A DNA stretch of 64,000 bases from Syntrophaceae bacterium. GTDB taxonomy: Bacteria; Desulfobacterota; Syntrophia; Syntrophales; PHBD01. The stretch is taken from positions 1-64,000 of the forward strand of contig JABLXX010000005.1 of NCBI GenBank assembly GCA_013177825.1, read 5' to 3'. Below the pieces are notes generated by a model. The model was not told the origin of the DNA, made no database searches, and saw nothing but the letters and a program-made list of their open reading frames with translations. Of this stretch, positions 16,757-25,965 are shown piece after piece (within the stretch, counting starts at the first letter, position 1; every line of letters starts with the position of its first letter). A program made the position numbers and the translations under genes.

Positions 16757-17929
16757 ATGGCCGGGATCATCAACCGCTACCTATTCCGGGAAATCGCCGT
16801 CCCTTTCGGCATGACCCTGTTCATCCTGACGTTCGTCCTCCTCATGGGGAAGATCGTCCAGCTGGTGAGCATGATGGTCAACCGGGGCGTCGGCTTTCTC
16901 GACGTGGTCCTGCTCATCCTCTACCTGATCCCCTCCTTCCTGGTCTACACCATCCCGGTCTCGCTCCTCGTTGCCATCCTGATCGGCCTCGGTCGCCTCT
17001 CGGGGGACAACGAGATCACCGTCCTCAAGTCCGCGGGCCTCAGCCTCTACCAGCTCGCCATTCCCGTGGCGGTCTTCGCCGGGCTGGCGTTCCTGTTTAC
17101 CGCCGCCGTTACGTTCCATCTCGTACCCAGCGGGAACTCGGCGGCGAAGAACCTCGTTTACCAGGTGGCGCAGCAGCGGGCCGCCCTGGGCATCAAGGAA
17201 AAGGTCTTCGTGGACGACTTCCGGGGAATCCTCATCTATGCCGACCGGGTTGCCGACAAGGCCGAATTCCTGGAGGGGGTCATCATCTCGGACAACCGGA
17301 TCACCGGCGAGCCTTCGACGATCTTCGCCCGGCGGGCCTACCTCCTGGCGGACCCGGTCCGGATGGTGATCATCCTCCGGCTCTACCAGGGCAGCACCCA
17401 CACGGTCGACACAAACCTCCAGAACTACCGGAAGCTGGACTTCGAGCTCTACGACGTGACCCTGGACCTGATGCCGGCCCTCGCCTCCGCGGCGGCCCAG
17501 AAATCCAGCACGGAGATGACGGCGGGTGAGCTGCTCGAGCGCATCCGCAAGGCCGGTGTCGATCCGGCGGCCCTGCGGGAGTTGGCCATCGAGCTGAACA
17601 AGAAGATGACCATTCCCGTTTCCTGCCTCTGCTTCGGTCTCCTGGGCGTTCCCCTGGGGATTCGGGCCCATCGCTCCGTTAGGTCCCGGGGAATCACGGT
17701 CGGATTCCTGATCGCCCTGTTCTATTATCTGATCCTCATGGGCGGGGAGGCCCTGGCGGAACTGGGCCGGATTCCCCCCGCCGTCGGCACCTGGACTCCG
17801 AACGTCCTCTTCGGCACCCTGGGAATCGCCCTGTTTGTCCTGGCCGCCCGGGAGCGGCCTTTTCCGGTCCCGCGCCGGGCGGCGGAGACCCTCCGGCGCT
17901 GGTGGGAGAAACGGAGGCCGGCGGCATGA
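16757..17929 (+). CDS. lptF: LptF, LPS export ABC transporter permease
   Basis: A 390-residue YjgP/YjgQ-family permease. It has three N-terminal membrane helices (about 15-35, 55-75, 100-120), a periplasmic beta-jellyroll region (about 125-260) and three C-terminal helices (about 285-360). Family sequences are NEITVLKSAGLSLYQLA and SCLCFGLLGVPLGIRA. With LptG and the ATPase LptB it lifts lipopolysaccharide out of the inner membrane towards LptC/LptA. Its stop overlaps the lptG start. lptB, lptC and lptA are not in the window. Confidence 0.9.
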   Translation: MAGIINRYLFREIAVPFGMTLFILTFVLLMGKIVQLVSMMVNRGVGFLDVVLLILYLIPSFLVYTIPVSLLVAILIGLGRLSGDNEITVLKSAGLSLYQLAIPVAVFAGLAFLFTAAVTFHLVPSGNSAAKNLVYQVAQQRAALGIKEKVFVDDFRGILIYADRVADKAEFLEGVIISDNRITGEPSTIFARRAYLLADPVRMVIILRLYQGSTHTVDTNLQNYRKLDFELYDVTLDLMPALASAAAQKSSTEMTAGELLERIRKAGVDPAALRELAIELNKKMTIPVSCLCFGLLGVPLGIRAHRSVRSRGITVGFLIALFYYLILMGGEALAELGRIPPAVGTWTPNVLFGTLGIALFVLAARERPFPVPRRAAETLRRWWEKRRPAA

Positions 17930-19005
17930 CGATCCTGGACCGCTATATAACAAGGGAGTTTCTCCGGCTCTTCGGCGTGATCGTCCTGTCGCTCCTGCTG
18001 CTCGCACTGATGGTGGACTTCTTCGGGAAGATCCGCTACTTCATGAGCAACCATGCGTCGATCGGCCTGGTGGCGGCCCATTTCTTCTACATGATCCCCA
18101 TGATCGTCGCCCAGACCATCCCGGCGGCGGTCCTCATGGCCACGCTCATGACCTTCGGCACCATGTCCCGCCACAGCGAGATCACGGCGATCAAGGCCGG
18201 CGGCGTCAGCCTCTACCGGCTCGCCCGTCCCGTGATCCTTCTATCGGTCGTCATCGGCGTCGCGGCTTTCTTCATCAGCGAATGGATCATGCCCTACACG
18301 AACACCCGGGCGGAGACGATCCGGCTGATCGAAGTCCAGAAGAAGCAGGACATGCCGGCCTTCAAGCAGAACCAGATCTGGTACCGCGGCAAGGACGGGG
18401 TCTACAATTTCAAGTTCTTCGAGCCCCGGACAAACACCCTGCGGGGAATTTCCATCTACTACCTGACGCCGGATTTCCGCCTCTCCCGGCGGATCGATGC
18501 GGAAAAGGCCGAATGGAAAGACGGGGCATGGGTCTTCACGAAACTCCTCATCACCCGTTTCGACCAGGGGGGCTTCCCCGCCCTGGAGTGGGTCCCCCGG
18601 AGGATCGTGAAGATTCCGGAAAAGCCGGAAGACTTCAAGATCGTTCAGAAGGACACCGAGCAGATGGGGTTCTTCGAGTTGAGGGACTATGTCCGGAAGC
18701 TGCGCTCGGAAGGATACGACGCCACCCGCTATGCCGTGGACATGCACGGAAAGGTGGCGTTCTCACTGGTGACGGTGATCCTGGTGTTCATCGGGATTTC
18801 GTTCTCGCTCAGGGAGGAGCGCGGTGGGGGCGTCAGCCGCAGCATCGGCGCGGCCATCGTGATCGGCTTCTCCTACTGGCTCGTCCATGCTTTCAGCCTG
18901 TCCCTGGGGCGGGCCGGCACCCTGCCGCCGCTCCTTGCAGCCTGGCTCGCCAACATCCTCTTCCTCGCCGTCGCCGCGTTCATGTACTCCCGGATCCGGA
19001 CCTGA
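17926..19005 (+). CDS. lptG: LptG, LPS export ABC transporter permease
   Basis: A 359-residue partner of LptF with the same six-helix plus periplasmic jellyroll layout. MTILDRYITREFLRLFGVIV and SRHSEITAIKAGGVSLYRLA are characteristic of LptG. The ATG at 17926 lies within the lptF stop (ATGA) and follows GGAGG, so the pair is translationally coupled. An in-frame upstream start at 17902 has no ribosome site. It converges on the ACT-domain gene with 46 bp between. Confidence 0.9.
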   Translation: MTILDRYITREFLRLFGVIVLSLLLLALMVDFFGKIRYFMSNHASIGLVAAHFFYMIPMIVAQTIPAAVLMATLMTFGTMSRHSEITAIKAGGVSLYRLARPVILLSVVIGVAAFFISEWIMPYTNTRAETIRLIEVQKKQDMPAFKQNQIWYRGKDGVYNFKFFEPRTNTLRGISIYYLTPDFRLSRRIDAEKAEWKDGAWVFTKLLITRFDQGGFPALEWVPRRIVKIPEKPEDFKIVQKDTEQMGFFELRDYVRKLRSEGYDATRYAVDMHGKVAFSLVTVILVFIGISFSLREERGGGVSRSIGAAIVIGFSYWLVHAFSLSLGRAGTLPPLLAAWLANILFLAVAAFMYSRIRT

Positions 19006-19051
19006 CGAATCGTCCAGACGGCCTCGACAGCATAAACCGGTGCCCGTTGGT

Positions 19052-19483
19052 TCAGACCCTGCGAAAATCCTCCGGCCCCAGGAGCTCGAAGCCCTGTCCG
19101 GTGAGAACCGACTCGGCAAAATCCGGGTTGTCCGCCCGGAAAATGATGACGGCACTGTTCTTGAGCTTGTCGAGGAACGTGTAGAGGTAGTCCACGTTCA
19201 GCCCCTCGGCCGCGAGGGCCGCGAGGGCCAGGGCAAGCCCGCCGGGCCGGTCGGCGACCTTGACGGCCAGGACTTCGACTTCCTGGAAACGGTACCCCCG
19301 GCTGCGGAGCAGATCGGCCGCCGCCGCCGGGTCGGGAACGATCATGCGCAGCACACCGAAGTCCCGGGACTCGGCGATGCTGAGGGCCCGGATGTTGATC
19401 CCGCTGTCGCCCAGGAATGTGGTCAGCTCCGCCAGGGTGCCGGCCCGGTTCTCGAGAAAAACGGAGAGCTGGGTAATCTTCAT
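19052..19483 (-). CDS. Tandem ACT-domain protein
   Basis: A 143-residue protein built of two ACT domains (about 1-70 and 71-143). The first begins MKITQLSVFLENRAGTLAEL; the second begins VLAVKVADRPGGLALALAAL. ACT pairs bind amino acids or other small ligands and usually regulate a partner enzyme. This type is commonly encoded beside acyl-CoA ligases or ADP-forming acyl-CoA synthetases, as here. The start overlaps the stop of the ptb-like gene by four bases and has GGAGGAGG upstream. The ligand cannot be deduced. Confidence 0.82.
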   Translation of the reverse strand: MKITQLSVFLENRAGTLAELTTFLGDSGINIRALSIAESRDFGVLRMIVPDPAAAADLLRSRGYRFQEVEVLAVKVADRPGGLALALAALAAEGLNVDYLYTFLDKLKNSAVIIFRADNPDFAESVLTGQGFELLGPEDFRRV

Positions 19484-20418
19484 GGCTTCGCCTCCTCCTC
19501 CCGTTTCCGGGCCTCTTCCACCATCAGCACGCCCAGAGCGATCGAGGCCAGCCGCGCCGCCGGCGGGTCCGACCGGGAGCTGATCAGGATGGGCACCCGG
19601 GCGCCGACAATTACATGGGCAAGGTCCCTGCCCGCATAGTAAACGAGGGACTTGCCGAAGATGTTTCCCGCCTCCAGGTCCGGCATGATGAGGATATCCG
19701 CCTCGCCCGCAACAGGGGACTCCACCTTCTTGATTTTCGCCGCCTCGGGCGAAATGGCATTGTCCAGGGCGAACGGTCCGTCGACGACGCAGCCCGGTAC
19801 TTCCCCGTAGGAGCATATCTTCGCCAGGGCCAGGGCGTCCACGGTGGACCGCACCTCCGGCTGTACCTTCTCCACCCCCGAGAGGATCGCCACCCGGGGG
19901 ACCGGGATGCCCAGGGCATGGGCGACGGCGACGGCGTTCCGGATGATCTGGATCTTTTCTTTCAGGTCCGGCGCCACATTGACGCCGCCGTCGGACAGCA
20001 TCATGATCTTCCGGACGCCTTCCCGCCGGTCCTCGAAGAGGGCGACGTCGCTCATGAGCCGGCCCGTCCGGAGGGTCCGGGGCCCCTTCAGGACCGCCTG
20101 GAGGAGACGGTTCGTCGAGATCCCGCCCTTCAGCAGGATGTCCACCTCTCCCGCCGCCGCCATTTCGGCGCCCCGGTCGGCGGCGCGGTCCATGTCCCGC
20201 TCGTCGATGATCTCGTGCCCCGCAGGGTCGGCGCCGGCCTGCCGGAGCATCTGCTCGATCAGGGCGCGGTGCCCGATGAGAACCCCCCGGGCCAATCCCT
20301 TCCGTCGGGCCTCCTCGATCGCCTCCACGGAGGAGCTCTCCTGGGGCGCAATGACGGCCACCGTCTTCGGTCCCAACGCGGCGGCCCTTCGGACCATCAT
20401 CCTGAAATTCCGGATCAC
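19480..20418 (-). CDS. ptb: Phosphate acyltransferase (phosphotransbutyrylase-like)
   Basis: A 312-residue member of the phosphate acetyl/butyryltransferase family. Visible are LLKGGISTNRLLQAVL and the conserved block around LSDGGVNVAPDLKEKIQIIR, with GEADILIMPDLEAGNIFGKS near the C-terminus, typical of Ptb. It interconverts acyl-CoA plus phosphate with acyl phosphate plus CoA. No butyrate kinase gene is beside it. The upstream neighbour is an ADP-forming acyl-CoA synthetase, so the operon deals with energy-conserving acyl-CoA turnover. Acetyl specificity or a non-catalytic role is possible. Confidence 0.8.
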   Translation of the reverse strand: MIRNFRMMVRRAAALGPKTVAVIAPQESSSVEAIEEARRKGLARGVLIGHRALIEQMLRQAGADPAGHEIIDERDMDRAADRGAEMAAAGEVDILLKGGISTNRLLQAVLKGPRTLRTGRLMSDVALFEDRREGVRKIMMLSDGGVNVAPDLKEKIQIIRNAVAVAHALGIPVPRVAILSGVEKVQPEVRSTVDALALAKICSYGEVPGCVVDGPFALDNAISPEAAKIKKVESPVAGEADILIMPDLEAGNIFGKSLVYYAGRDLAHVIVGARVPILISSRSDPPAARLASIALGVLMVEEARKREEEAKP

Positions 20419-20463
20419 GTTTTCCCCTCCCCGCCCGCTGCAGGAAAAATTTCCCGCGGGCCA

Positions 20464-22611
20464 TCAATCCTTCAGTACAAACAGGGCATCTGCTGCGACA
20501 GGCCAGGGACCGTCGAGGATCACCGGGTTGAGGTCGATCTCGGCGATCTGCGGATGCAGCACGGAAATCCAGCCGAGGCGCTGGATGACCTGCACCAGGG
20601 CCTCCCGGTCGGCCTCCGGCTGGCCCCGGAACGCGCCGAGGAGATCCTTGCCCCGGATGTCGTCGAGCATCTCCTCCGCCTCGGCGTCGGAAAGCGGCGC
20701 GAGACGCAGAGTGTTGTCCCGGAAGATCTCCGTATAGACGCCGCCCAGGCCGAAGAGGATGCAGGGGTCGAAGCCGGGAAAGCGGGTCATGCCGACGACC
20801 AGCTCCCGTCCGCCGGGTATCATCTCCTGGACGAGAACGGGGACGCGCCGCCCCGCCGCCTTGCGGATGCCGGTGAAGGCCTTGCGGACATCGGCCTGCT
20901 TCTTCAGGTTGAGGGCGATGAGCCCCTTGCCGGACTTGTGCATGATCTCCCAGGAGCAGGCCTTCAGCGCCACGGCGCCGCCGATGGTTTCCGCGGCCGC
21001 CGCCGCCTCGCCGGCGGTCCGGGCGAGAATCTCCCGGGGAACCGGGATGCCGTACAGGGCGAGAATGCGCTTCGCCGCGTGCTCGTCCAGGGCCTTCTGT
21101 CCCGCCTTGACCGCCTCGTTGATGATCCGGTCCGCCTCGGCGGACTTCTCCGGGGCGGCCGGGGGATTCCCCGCTTTCCGGCTCTGCGCCTGGAAGCAGC
21201 GGTACAGGCTGATCATGGCCCGGGCCGCCTTCTCCGGGGCGTTGAAGACGGGAATGTCGTTGTCCTGGTACGCGGCGGCGAAGTTGTCCTCCCGGTCGAG
21301 GAAGGAGCAGACGATCACGGGCTTGCCGAACTTTTTCGGCAGAGCCATCGCCGGAGAGAGATCGTGGACGACGCCTCCGAGGAACTGATCGAGCGTCATC
21401 TCCTTCAGCAGGGGCTTGAAGTGCGGGAAGACTTCCTTCATCCAGCCGGTCATCATGGGACCGTGGATCAACAGGCCGTCCACCTCGCCGCTGCCCAGGA
21501 TGATCTCGGGGATCCGCACGGTCATGTACTCCGTGTCCAGGTTGAAGGTCATGTCGACGGGGTTGCCGCTGGCGGCGTGGGGCGGAATGAGCGGCCGGAT
21601 CTGCTGCTGGACGGCCTCCGAGAAGGGGACGACGTCCAGTCCGCCCTGGTCGCAGGTGTGAGACATGGCCGTTCCGGGCCCGCCCGAGTGGGTCACGACG
21701 CCGATCCGTCGTCCCCTGAGCGGCGGTTGGGTGGCGGCGGCCCAGCCGTGGGCGTAGAGGTCCTCGATCGTCTGAACGCGGACAATGCCCGCCTGCCTGA
21801 AGATTCCCTCGTAGAGGAAGTCCGGTCCCGCCATGGCGCCCGTGTGGCTGAGCCCAGCCCGGGCACCCGCCGCGGATCCGCCGACATACTGGGCGAAGAC
21901 GGGTTTGTGCCGCGTGACCTTCCGGGCCGTCTCGACGAAGCGGCGCCCGTCGCGGATGGCCTCGATGTAAAGGATTACAGCTCGGGTCTGATCGTCCTCG
22001 CCGAAATACTCGAGGGCGTCGATGATTCCGATGTTGGCCTCGTTTCCGGAGCTGATGGCCTTGCTGAGGCGGATGCCCTGCCGGCGCAGGAAATAGAGCG
22101 TCTGGGTCACGTAGGTCCCGCTCTGGGAAGCGAGCCCCAGGAGACCCGGACGGTCGTCGAGGTGCATGACCGTCAGGTTCAGGTGGATCTCCGAGTTCAG
22201 AATCCCCATGCAGTTCGGACCCAGGAACCGCATCCCGTATTTTGCGGCGATGTCGTTGACCTGCTGTTCCAGGACCTTCCCTTCGGCCCCCACCTCGCGG
22301 AAGCCCGCCGTGCAGACGATGACCCGCTTCGTCCCCCGCTGGCCGAAACCCTCCATGAGCTTGGGGACCTCGCCGACAGGGGCGACGATCATTCCCAGGT
22401 CGGGGGCCTCGGGGAGTTCGAGGGGTGAGGAATAGGCGGGCAGGCCGAAGACGACCTTGTCCCGGGGATGGATCGGGTAGATCGGCCCCTGAAAGCCGTC
22501 GTGAAGGGCACTCAGGGCCTGCATGGTCCCCATCTTCATGAGGTTGTTGCCGGCACCGGCGATGGCTACGGACTTGGGACTCATCAGGGCATGAAGCGGA
22601 TTTTCGGACAT
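20464..22611 (-). CDS. ADP-forming acetate/acyl-CoA synthetase, fused alpha-beta subunits
   Basis: A 715-residue enzyme with a CoA-binding domain (about 1-130; LMSPKSVAIAGAGNN), a ligase-CoA region (about 150-460) and a C-terminal ATP-grasp domain (about 490-715). The SHTGAMAG segment holds the conserved His thought to be phosphorylated in this family. It makes ATP from acyl-CoA, ADP and phosphate, or runs in reverse, a common energy step in fermenters and syntrophs. The ATG at 22611 has GAGGAGG nine bases upstream; a longer ORF to 22746 starts in the promoter region. It leads the ACT/ptb operon. Confidence 0.88.
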   Translation of the reverse strand: MSENPLHALMSPKSVAIAGAGNNLMKMGTMQALSALHDGFQGPIYPIHPRDKVVFGLPAYSSPLELPEAPDLGMIVAPVGEVPKLMEGFGQRGTKRVIVCTAGFREVGAEGKVLEQQVNDIAAKYGMRFLGPNCMGILNSEIHLNLTVMHLDDRPGLLGLASQSGTYVTQTLYFLRRQGIRLSKAISSGNEANIGIIDALEYFGEDDQTRAVILYIEAIRDGRRFVETARKVTRHKPVFAQYVGGSAAGARAGLSHTGAMAGPDFLYEGIFRQAGIVRVQTIEDLYAHGWAAATQPPLRGRRIGVVTHSGGPGTAMSHTCDQGGLDVVPFSEAVQQQIRPLIPPHAASGNPVDMTFNLDTEYMTVRIPEIILGSGEVDGLLIHGPMMTGWMKEVFPHFKPLLKEMTLDQFLGGVVHDLSPAMALPKKFGKPVIVCSFLDREDNFAAAYQDNDIPVFNAPEKAARAMISLYRCFQAQSRKAGNPPAAPEKSAEADRIINEAVKAGQKALDEHAAKRILALYGIPVPREILARTAGEAAAAAETIGGAVALKACSWEIMHKSGKGLIALNLKKQADVRKAFTGIRKAAGRRVPVLVQEMIPGGRELVVGMTRFPGFDPCILFGLGGVYTEIFRDNTLRLAPLSDAEAEEMLDDIRGKDLLGAFRGQPEADREALVQVIQRLGWISVLHPQIAEIDLNPVILDGPWPVAADALFVLKD

Positions 22612-22657
22612 GAGCGACAGCCTCCTCGAAAAAGAGCGGTTATAATGAACGGGCGAA

Positions 22658-22686
22658 ACCATAACACCCGTGCCAGCCACTGTAAA
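22658..22686 (-). promoter_or_regulatory. Predicted promoter of the acyl-CoA synthetase operon
   Basis: On the minus strand TTTACA (22681-22686), 17-nt spacer, TATGGT (22658-22663). Confidence 0.42.
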
Positions 22687-22810
22687 GGCCTGACTCGAAC
22701 CGGTCGAGCCCAAGCCCCGTCCGCCTTGGGGAAGCGGCGGCCCCAAAACTCAAGCCGAACCGTCACCGACGCCGCCCGCCCCATTCGCGTGCACGACGTC
22801 GATTCCCTTC

Positions 22811-22839
22811 TTGACTTCACCTGTATTCCGCATGAAAAT
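22811..22839 (+). promoter_or_regulatory. Possible promoter of the PAS-LuxR gene
   Basis: TTGACT (22811-22816), 17-nt spacer, GAAAAT (22834-22839). A TATAAG at 22841-22846 may be the true -10 with a poorer -35. Confidence 0.35.
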
Positions 22840-22959
22840 GTATAAGGTATTTGAGGCCTTTCCATCCCTCCACGGCAGCAGCGAAAGCCCGGAAAGGCCG
22901 TCCGTCGATTTCCGAACCGTCTACCCGCAATCTTCCTCATCAGAACAAGGAAGGCCGCC

Positions 22960-24468
22960 ATGAACAGAAAGGATGATCAGCCCGGGAAAACGTCCTCTCT
23001 CCGCCGCCGGGAGCGAGCCCGGCCGAAGAAGCAAAGAGCGGAGGACAAGTCCTCCCTGCCGGCCGGAAGGAGCGGCAAGACCGCAGACGGCCCTGAACGG
23101 ATCATCCATGAACTCGAGGCCCGCCAGTCGGAACTGACGAGACAAAACGAGGAACTCCGGCAGATATGGGCGGAAACCGAAGCCGCCCTGGCGAGATATG
23201 CCGATCTCTTCGAATTTGCCCCGGTCGGGTACTTCACCCTGAATCCCGACGGTCGGATCGTGGAGGCAAACCTGATGGGAGCACGGATGCTCCAGGTGAA
23301 TCGATCCTCCCTCCTGAATCAGCCCTTCAGCCGTTATGTGGCGCACGAATCCAAAGGCCTGATCCGATCGTACGTGCAGGACGTCATTCAGAGCCGCGAG
23401 AAGCGGATCTGCGAGCTGCAGGCTCGCCGCAGCGACGGCTCCACTTTCTTTGTGTCCGCGGAAAGCATGGGCGTCTGGGACCAGAAAGACCGGCTGCTGA
23501 AATTCCTGATCGTCATCGTCGACATCAGCGAACGGAAACGGATGGAGGAGGAGCTTCGCCGGAGCGAAAAACGCTATCGCCACATCGTAGAGGATCACGC
23601 GTCATTCATCTGCCGTCACAGGGGCGACGGAACGATCACCTTTGTGAACGAAGCCATCTGTGAACTTATGGGAAAGGCAAAAGAGGAGATCCAGGGCTCC
23701 AGCCTTTACGATTACATCCCGATAGAGGACCATCCGGTCGTCCGGGAGGCCATTGCCTCCCTGTCCAAAGAGTGCCCCGACTCAAGACAGCTGCACCGCG
23801 TCGCCCTGCCGAACGGCCGGATCGTCTGGCACGAGTGGATCAGCAGGATGGTCTTCAACCCACGGGGTCAATTTGTCGAGTATCAGGCGGCGGGCCGCGA
23901 CATCACGGAAATCCAGAAGGCGCAGGAAGCCCTCCGCGAGGCAAAGGAGAACCTGGAGCGGCGCGTCCGGCAGCGCACAAAGGCACTGGCGAAGGTCAAT
24001 GAAGATCTCGTAAAGCGCGAGCAGGAGCTGGAAGAGGAGTCCCGGCGGCTGCAGGATGCGAACACGGCCCTGAAAATCCTCCTCCATCACCGGGAGGAGG
24101 ACCGGCGGAACCTGGAGGAGAGCGTCCTCACCAACGTCCGGAAGCTCGTCCTGCCGCATCTGGAAACGCTGTTGCGGAGCCGCCTGTCGCCGGTTCAGTC
24201 GAATCTGGTCAACATCATCGAAACGAACCTGAAGGATCTCGTTTCCCCTTTTTTGAGGACGTTGATGGGGCATTATGCAAATCTGACCCCCAGGGAAATC
24301 GACGTGGTCCACCTGGCGCGAGAGGGAAAGACGGCCAAGGAAATCGCGGAGATCCTGAACAGTTCTGTTCGATCCATCGAGTTCCACAAGGCCAACATCC
24401 GGACCAAGCTGGGATTGAAAAACAGAAAGGTCAACCTCCGCAGCCACTTGCTTTCGCTGAAACCCTGA
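22960..24468 (+). CDS. Double-PAS, LuxR-type transcriptional regulator
   Basis: A 502-residue soluble protein with a basic N-terminal tail, a coiled segment (HELEARQSELTRQNEELRQ, about 50-70), PAS 1 (about 80-195; LFEFAPVGYFTLNPDG), PAS 2 (about 205-325) and a long coiled coil (about 325-400). A C-terminal LuxR helix-turn-helix follows (about 435-495; LTPREIDVVHLAREGKTAKE). It probably senses a small ligand or redox state and activates or represses genes. No kinase or receiver domain is seen. The first PAS and coil resemble the lone PAS protein at 27908. Targets are unknown; it opens the accessory block. Confidence 0.85.
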   Translation: MNRKDDQPGKTSSLRRRERARPKKQRAEDKSSLPAGRSGKTADGPERIIHELEARQSELTRQNEELRQIWAETEAALARYADLFEFAPVGYFTLNPDGRIVEANLMGARMLQVNRSSLLNQPFSRYVAHESKGLIRSYVQDVIQSREKRICELQARRSDGSTFFVSAESMGVWDQKDRLLKFLIVIVDISERKRMEEELRRSEKRYRHIVEDHASFICRHRGDGTITFVNEAICELMGKAKEEIQGSSLYDYIPIEDHPVVREAIASLSKECPDSRQLHRVALPNGRIVWHEWISRMVFNPRGQFVEYQAAGRDITEIQKAQEALREAKENLERRVRQRTKALAKVNEDLVKREQELEEESRRLQDANTALKILLHHREEDRRNLEESVLTNVRKLVLPHLETLLRSRLSPVQSNLVNIIETNLKDLVSPFLRTLMGHYANLTPREIDVVHLAREGKTAKEIAEILNSSVRSIEFHKANIRTKLGLKNRKVNLRSHLLSLKP

Positions 24469-24662
24469 AGCATCCGGCCCGCCCTGCCAGCCGGGAACCC
24501 ATGCAGACCGGCATCCTGAATACAAGGTTTTACCTGACAGAAACCCCGAAAAAACACTGTATTGCCATTCCGCGCCGATTGCGCCAGCATACGTCGCCTA
24601 GAATCATCCCATTAAAATAAATCCTACACCTTCGTTTGACCCAAGAGAAAGGAGCAGAAATC

Positions 24663-25196
24663 ATGAGCGCAGAAGCAAGAAGAGATACAGGCTCGTCCGC
24701 TTCCTTCGCCCCCTTTTTCGGCGGAGCCGGCCTGGAGCAGGCAAAGGCCTGGGAGGAATCGCTGACGGGCTTCTACAGGGGCCTGTCTGACGCCTGGTCC
24801 GCTTCAACGAAGAACATTGCATTGCCCCAGGCCGGGATTACGGAAGGGTGGGAAGACATGCTGCTTTTGTCCCGCGCCGTGTGGAAGGAGCCCTTTTCCG
24901 GCCTCGCCACCGTCCAGGACCGGATGGAGGCCTTCGCAAATTTGGCCAGGGTCCAGCAGCAAAGCGGACAGGATCTGTACCGGTCCTTTGCGGACTGCCT
25001 TCGCCGTGTCTCGGCGGCCCGGCAGAGCGGAGGGCTGGAGAAGGCCATCCAGGTCTGCCTGGAATCCCATGGAGAACTGATTGACGAGATGGAGTCCTCC
25101 TGCCGGGACCAGGTCAAGGCGTTCTTCGACGTCTACCGCTCTCTTATTCCCCGGGAAAACAGAACCGGAAAGGTCAGGAAAGAGAAGGCGTCCTGA
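24663..25196 (+). CDS. Phasin-like / PhaE-like helical protein
   Basis: A 177-residue, mostly alpha-helical, Cys-poor protein. Features such as WEESLTGFYRGLSDAWSAST, the central helix AFANLARVQQQSGQDLYRSF and MESSCRDQVKAFFDVYRSLI resemble phasins and the PhaE subunit of class III polyhydroxyalkanoate synthase. These coat storage granules or support the synthase. No phaC gene lies in the window, so the function is inferred from general character only. The start at 24663 (MSAEARRDT) follows AAAGGAG; the frame opens slightly earlier at 24636. Confidence 0.5.
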   Translation: MSAEARRDTGSSASFAPFFGGAGLEQAKAWEESLTGFYRGLSDAWSASTKNIALPQAGITEGWEDMLLLSRAVWKEPFSGLATVQDRMEAFANLARVQQQSGQDLYRSFADCLRRVSAARQSGGLEKAIQVCLESHGELIDEMESSCRDQVKAFFDVYRSLIPRENRTGKVRKEKAS

Positions 25197-25268
25197 ACGC
25201 GAGGCAGCGACCGCATTTCGACACATCGCGCCGCCCCCGGATTCCGGAAGCATCAAGTGGAGGGAGCT

Positions 25269-25442
25269 ATGAAGACAAACGAAAAGACACTCCCGGAGAA
25301 GCAGACGCAGACGTCGCAGTCGGCACCGCGCACCCCTTTCCGGACACCCTGGAAACCGGAGGAAGACCGTCCGCCGGAGCAAAAGCAGGTCCGACTGGAC
25401 GAGCATCCCCCGGAACACCTGACGGCCACGTACTGGGGATGA
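25269..25442 (+). CDS. Small Pro/Lys/Glu-rich protein of unknown function
   Basis: A 57-residue ORF with a good ribosome site (GGAGGG, 4 bases before the ATG at 25269). The product is hydrophilic, rich in Pro, Glu, Lys and Thr, likely disordered, and ends ATYWG. The stop overlaps the ribosome site of the following Zn-ribbon gene, which supports a shared transcript. I do not recognise a family. Confidence 0.5.
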   Translation: MKTNEKTLPEKQTQTSQSAPRTPFRTPWKPEEDRPPEQKQVRLDEHPPEHLTATYWG

Positions 25443-25454
25443 GGAGGAGCCGTC

Positions 25455-25778
25455 ATGTTCACCCGCGAAATCGTCTGCATGAACTGCGGCGAGGCAGGCA
25501 GGATCGAAGTGCCCGGCTGCGACAAGGGGACGATGCCGTCCTCCCTGTTCCGCTACCTGGGACACAACCCCCTGTCGGGGCACATGCATTACCAGTGCCC
25601 GGCCTGCGGAATCGTACTCCTGGTGGAGCCCATGGCCGTTCTCACGACCGGCGGCCTCCTTCAGGGCTGCCCGCGTCCCTCCGGCCATCCGCCACAGGAA
25701 CGTTCCATCCTGGAGGATCTGTCCCGGGGGATGGCGCTGATCAAACGCCTTATCCATCCGACAGGTTCCAGCCATTAG
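25455..25778 (+). CDS. Small zinc-ribbon protein of unknown function
   Basis: A 107-residue protein with two Cys pairs, CMNCGEAG (residues 8-15) and CPACG (about 48-52), spaced as in a zinc ribbon. The first half looks folded; the C-terminal half (ILEDLSRGMALIKRLI) is helical. GGAGGAG precedes the ATG, 12 bp after the previous stop. No known family is recognised. It may be a nucleic-acid- or protein-binding accessory factor. Confidence 0.6.
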   Translation: MFTREIVCMNCGEAGRIEVPGCDKGTMPSSLFRYLGHNPLSGHMHYQCPACGIVLLVEPMAVLTTGGLLQGCPRPSGHPPQERSILEDLSRGMALIKRLIHPTGSSH

Positions 25779-25965
25779 GGCCGCTTGAGCACGCCGTCCG
25801 TTCTTTTCCATCCTTCCACGCCCCGTGTTCATAAACCGCCGTCTCGCGCGCCGCTCATGCTCCTTCCGTCTTTCAACGCAGCGATCGTCTATTCGAGCGA
25901 TAGGCCTTCACGAACGGATGGAAAACGCCTTGTCCGCCGGACGATCACAAGAGGGAGACTTCCTG

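Larger units (their letters stand above)
22612..22959. other. 348-bp divergent intergenic region
   Basis: No ORF. Contains a promoter for the acyl-CoA synthetase operon (minus) and one for the PAS-LuxR gene (plus), plus two dyads between them: CTCGA/TCGAG near 22690-22705 and TTGGGG/CCCCAA near 22730-22750. Confidence 0.6.

Noticed and set aside
19615-22428. 937-codon plus-strand ORF opposite the acyl-CoA synthetase and ptb genes
   Set aside because: Shadow frame created by GC-rich codon usage; the minus-strand genes have clear domains and ribosome sites.
22640-22680. Sigma-54 promoter (TGGCACG) upstream of the acyl-CoA synthetase
   Set aside because: The -24 element is present, but the -12 GC at correct spacing is missing; a sigma-70 pair fits better.
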